Below are positions 61,128 through 64,000 of a DNA stretch of 64,000 nucleotides, in pieces (the first letter of the stretch is position 1; each line of letters starts with the position of its first letter). The stretch lies in the NCBI GenBank assembly GCA_964598535.1, contig CAZRCI010000007.1:1-64000 (forward strand), written 5' to 3'. Origin of the DNA: JALHMI01 sp964598535 (lineage in GTDB: Bacteria; Planctomycetota; Planctomycetia; Pirellulales; PALSA-1355). A program made the translations under genes and the position numbers. The notes beneath the pieces are model-generated. The model ran no database searches. It had not been told where the DNA came from and was given only the letters and a program-made list of their open reading frames with translations.

Positions 61128-63119
61128 TCAGGGTTTGGATGTTGGAGAGGTCGCGGCTTGTTGCGAACGATCGATCCACGCGGCCAGGGCCACCGCAAGC
61201 TGCGGAGTCGCCGCCGGGTGCTCATCGAGCAGCGGGCTCGCCGAGCGGAGACAACCGTGCGCACGTTCTCCGTACTCGGGGCGATCGAGCGCATTGGCCA
61301 GATAGAGCAGGTTCGCGGCCGAGACCGAGTTGCCGGCCGGTGTGACGCCGTCGAGCTGCACTTTGCTGCGGGCGAACAAGGCTTCGTGCCGCGTCGAGGT
61401 ATAAAAGAACCCGCCGGTCGTTTCATCCCAGAAGAGCGAAAGCTGCTGGTCGGTCAGCCGGACCGCCTCGTCGAGCCACTTTTGATCGCCGCTGGCCCGA
61501 TGAAGCGCGAGCAGGCCATCGACCAGGAACGCATAATCGTCGAGGTAGGCCGGTATCCGCGCCTCGCCGCCGGCATAGTTGCGCAGCAGCAGCCCGTCCT
61601 CGTCGCGGAGTCTGGTGAGCAGGAACTCAGCGGCGCGGACTGCGGCCGCCGTGTATTCGGGCTTTTGGAAAACACGCCCCGCTTCGGCCAGGCCGGCGAT
61701 CATCAGACCATTCCAACCGGTCAGGATCTTGGTATCCGTGAGCGGTCGCTCGCGTTTATTGCGCAGCGTGAGCAGCTTCTGGCGGAGGGGCCGGAGCCGA
61801 GCGTCGAGCGCTTGTTCGGTGAGATCGCGCGACGCGGCGCTTTCGGCCAGCGGAACCTGGAGCAGCGGAATATAGCGGCCTTCGAAGTTCGGCTCGCCGT
61901 CAAAGCCATAGATAGCGGCGAAGAGCTGGAACTCCTCGGGCGCGAGTTCCTGTTCCACTTCCGCGCGGTCCCAAACGTAGAAGCGTCCTTCCTGGCCGTC
62001 GGTTTCGGCGTCGAGCGCGGCGTAGAATGCGCCGCCTTCGTCCCGCATTTCACGCTCTGCGAAGGCGACGATCTCTTCGGCGGGCAGGCGATACTCGTCG
62101 CGCGGCTCTAGTTCATACGCCAGCGCATAGACGCGCAGGAGCTGGCCATTGTCGTAGAGCATTTTCTCGAAATGCGGCACCGTCCAGGTGCGGTCGGTGC
62201 TGTAGCGATGGAATCCGCCGCCCAGATGGTCGCGGATGCCGCCTTGGGTGATCTTGCTGAGGGTGAGGGCAAGCATACGCGCCGCGGCCTCGGCCCGGGG
62301 CGGATCCACCTGGCCAGACTTGCCACGACGAGCGGTCTCCAGCAGCAGCCGCAGGTTGGGAGGCTCGGGAAACTTAGCGCGCTGGAGATTCGCGGGATCA
62401 AACCCGAAGCCGCCATAGTCGCCGTCAAACTGCGCGGCCAGGGCGTCGGTCACTCCGGCGAACAGTCGCTGGTCGAGCTTGACGACGCGAAGGATCGGCT
62501 GCTGCTTGAGACTTTCCTGGACGTAGCCGGCCAGGGCATCGCCCGTCTTTTGCCACTTGGCGGGGTCGGCCTGCCAGGCCTCGAGCACGCGGTCGAGCAC
62601 GGTAGCGAAGCCGAGCAGGCCCTCTTTGTCGTGGGGCGGAAAGTAGGTGCCGCCCATGAGCGGCTTGGCGTCGGGCGTAAGGAACATCGAGAGCGGCCAG
62701 CCGCCACCCTGCTTGGACCCTACAAGTTGCAAATAAGCGTGCAGCGCCTGCATGTAGATTTCATCAATGTCGGGGCGTTCCTCGCGATCGACCTTGACGC
62801 ATACGAAGTTCTCGTTGAGCTTCGCGGCGATCTCGTCGTTCATGAACGATTCGCGCTCCATCACGTGGCACCAGTAGCAACTCGAATAGCCGATCGACAG
62901 GAAGATCAGCTTCTTCTCGCGGCTGGCACGCTCGAGCGCCTCGGGCCCCCAGGGATACCAGTCCACGGGATTATGCGCGTGCAACAGTAAATAAGGACTG
63001 GTCTCTTTGGCCAACCGGTTGGTGGGCCGCGGTTTGTCTTCGGCCGCGCCGCGCGAAAACGCGACGACTATCGTGGCAAACAACACCAGAGCGAAGCGAG
63101 CTACCAAGCGAATCACCAA
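61128..63119 (-). CDS. DUF255 (YyaL/SPATA20-type) thioredoxin-like protein
   Basis: A 663-residue exported protein (signal LVARFALVLFATIVVAFSRGAA). The N-terminal thioredoxin-like DUF255 domain has SPYLLLHAHNPVDWYPWG and the active-site-like CYWCHVMERESF (CxxC), followed by VKVDREERPDIDEIYM and WPLSMFLTPDAKPLMGGTYFPP. The remaining 450 residues form an alpha/alpha toroid resembling glycoside hydrolases (DHLGGGFHRYSTDRTWTVPHFEKMLYDNGQLL, ILTGWNGLMIAGLAEAG). The family is conserved from bacteria to humans; its function is not settled. A signal peptide is less usual and suggests periplasmic action. The ASCH gene follows after 28 bp. Confidence 0.93.
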   Translation of the reverse strand: MVIRLVARFALVLFATIVVAFSRGAAEDKPRPTNRLAKETSPYLLLHAHNPVDWYPWGPEALERASREKKLIFLSIGYSSCYWCHVMERESFMNDEIAAKLNENFVCVKVDREERPDIDEIYMQALHAYLQLVGSKQGGGWPLSMFLTPDAKPLMGGTYFPPHDKEGLLGFATVLDRVLEAWQADPAKWQKTGDALAGYVQESLKQQPILRVVKLDQRLFAGVTDALAAQFDGDYGGFGFDPANLQRAKFPEPPNLRLLLETARRGKSGQVDPPRAEAAARMLALTLSKITQGGIRDHLGGGFHRYSTDRTWTVPHFEKMLYDNGQLLRVYALAYELEPRDEYRLPAEEIVAFAEREMRDEGGAFYAALDAETDGQEGRFYVWDRAEVEQELAPEEFQLFAAIYGFDGEPNFEGRYIPLLQVPLAESAASRDLTEQALDARLRPLRQKLLTLRNKRERPLTDTKILTGWNGLMIAGLAEAGRVFQKPEYTAAAVRAAEFLLTRLRDEDGLLLRNYAGGEARIPAYLDDYAFLVDGLLALHRASGDQKWLDEAVRLTDQQLSLFWDETTGGFFYTSTRHEALFARSKVQLDGVTPAGNSVSAANLLYLANALDRPEYGERAHGCLRSASPLLDEHPAATPQLAVALAAWIDRSQQAATSPTSKP

Positions 63120-63146
63120 GACGCATCCTTTCGGAAGTGAGAAAAG

Positions 63147-63617
63147 TTAATCGCGCGATCGTCGCTCGACGCGAGAGACGGGGCGAAGCTGATGCCCGGC
63201 GTCGAACCGCAAGTCTTCACCGCCCACCGGCGCACCCGCCGAATCGAGCGTCGGCCCCTTGGAAATCCAATCGCTATCGGCACGACGCTCGGCCGCAAGC
63301 TCGTCGGCACGACGCTCGGCCGCAAGCTCATAGTCGGCCAGCAGCGTGATGCATCCGACGGTCAGACGTGCGCCAGGATCCAGCGGCACGGGCTCCTCGC
63401 CCAGTCGCGTCTCGCCGACGAAAGTGCCGTTCAGCGAGCCCAGATCGCGGACCATCAGCCGGCCTTCCGCTTCGAAAATCTCGCAGTGCCGGCGGCTGAC
63501 GAGCGGATGAAACAGCGTGACGTCGGTCGTGCGGCTGCGGCCGACAATCGCCGGCAGCCGCAGCTCGATCTGGCGAGCCCGCTCTTCTCCGCCGATAACT
63601 CTGAGTCTGGCTTGCAC
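63147..63617 (-). CDS. FHA domain protein
   Basis: A 156-residue protein with one forkhead-associated domain (about residues 5-95): VGRSRTTDVTLFHPLVSRRHCEIF and the DLGSLNGTFVG turn, the residues that bind phosphothreonine (Arg27-Ser, SRRH, NGT). The C-terminus contains a perfect repeat LAAERRAD-ELAAERRAD and no enzyme domain. It should recognise phosphoproteins of a Ser/Thr kinase pathway; no kinase is in the window. GTG 63617, with AGGGAG six bases upstream, is preferred over a GTG eight codons earlier. Its 5-prime neighbour is hpt, divergently oriented. Confidence 0.87.
   Translation of the reverse strand: MQARLRVIGGEERARQIELRLPAIVGRSRTTDVTLFHPLVSRRHCEIFEAEGRLMVRDLGSLNGTFVGETRLGEEPVPLDPGARLTVGCITLLADYELAAERRADELAAERRADSDWISKGPTLDSAGAPVGGEDLRFDAGHQLRPVSRVERRSRD
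63278..63331. repeat. 27-bp in-frame tandem duplication in the FHA gene
   Basis: Two adjacent 27-bp copies (63278-63304 and 63305-63331) starting CGGCACGACGCTCGGCCGC differ by one base at the end. They duplicate nine codons, giving the LAAERRAD repeat without a frameshift. Confidence 0.85.
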
Positions 63618-63881
63618 GCGACGCTCCCTGGCCGCGAACACTCCGAGCGTCCGCTAATTTCGACAGTTGCCCCGTGCGGCTCGCCCCGCACCCCGCGAAA
63701 AACGCGGATTTGATTATAAGTGCGCAAAACGTGAATCGCCAACGCGGCTGGAAATCGCCGGGGATTTCCTATCGCGGCGGCCAGCGGCTGGGATGACTCG
63801 CCTGTTCGAGGCGCGGCAGTATCTCTACAATAAGCCGCGGACGGAGGCATTTTGGGAAGCATTTCGCCGCGAAAGAGCACC

Positions 63882-64000
63882 GTGAAGCAACTGTTGAGCG
63901 AAGAGCAACTGCGGGCGGGAATCGCCCGACTCGCGGCGGAGATTCGTCGCGATTATGCCGGCGGGGCACTGACGATTCTGGGCGTGCTGACCGGCAGCCT
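63882..64000 (+). CDS. hpt: Hypoxanthine phosphoribosyltransferase (5-prime part)
   Basis: The last 119 bases encode VKQLLSEEQLRAGIARLAAE, then DYAGGALTILGVLTGS, which matches the N-terminus of hypoxanthine-guanine phosphoribosyltransferases (helix, then ILGVLTGS/LKGS). The enzyme salvages hypoxanthine and guanine with PRPP. The start is taken as GTG 63882; AAAGAG lies shortly upstream. The PRPP-binding motif and C-terminus lie beyond the window, so identity rests on this short stretch. Confidence 0.75.
   Translation, partial: MKQLLSEEQLRAGIARLAAEIRRDYAGGALTILGVLTGS

Overview
The window is high-GC bacterial chromosome, almost certainly from a planctomycete (Pirellulales-like). The evidence is lineage-typical families: Planctomycete cytochrome C / DUF1549 / DUF1553 proteins, a DUF1501 protein, a secreted sulfatase, a DUF1559 prepilin-type protein, PEP-CTERM proteins, a surface protein with an N-terminal LEPLETR motif, and a WD40 repeat protein carrying a CxxCH cytochrome motif. 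Annotation is by reading motifs and start sites only; no database search was possible. No rRNA, tRNA or CRISPR array was recognised.

Layout. 1-700: a REP-like hairpin and a frameshifted IS256-type transposase relic. 700-10300 (mostly minus): a DUF1501 + DUF1549/DUF1553 pair, a PEP-CTERM autotransporter-repeat protein, a sulfatase, a DUF1559 protein, a 57-residue ORF and a very unusual Met/Cys-rich protein. 10800-15830 (plus): sulfur amino acid genes (cystathionine beta-synthase type enzyme, cystathionine gamma-synthase/lyase), then a 37-codon leader ORF ending in five Cys codons, a BON protein and an exported two-domain rhodanese. 15980-19680: a lipoyl-less E2-type acyltransferase, a PaaK/CapK-type ligase and a DegT aminotransferase. 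19700-24440: bestrophin-like channel, hisI, hisG, a secreted protein, RidA and a histidine phosphatase. 24700-28500: thioredoxin-trypsin fusion and a two-component system. 28550-34100: a large PPC-domain protein, an NPF-repeat protein and an ECF sigma / anti-sigma pair. 34200-44160: FMN reductase, thioredoxin-like ferredoxin, WD40-cytochrome plus DUF1549/DUF1553, an ABC exporter and a TPR protein. 44300-48700: PEP-CTERM protein, sulfite reductase with a small membrane protein, folD. 48900-64000: a surface trypsin-like protein, RNA modification enzymes, YgiQ, a 2-keto-acid decarboxylase, heptosyltransferase and DUF4254, an M28 glutaminyl-cyclase-like enzyme, ASCH and DUF255 proteins, an FHA protein and the start of hpt.

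The most interesting items are the polycysteine leader upstream of the BON-rhodanese genes, which looks like a cysteine-responsive attenuator; the anti-sigma factor whose extracytoplasmic tail carries two CxxCH heme-binding motifs; and the protein that is about 40 percent Met plus Cys. Sulfur metabolism is a recurring theme (CBS-type synthase, cystathionine enzyme, rhodanese, sulfite reductase, sulfatase), although the genes sit in separate transcription units.
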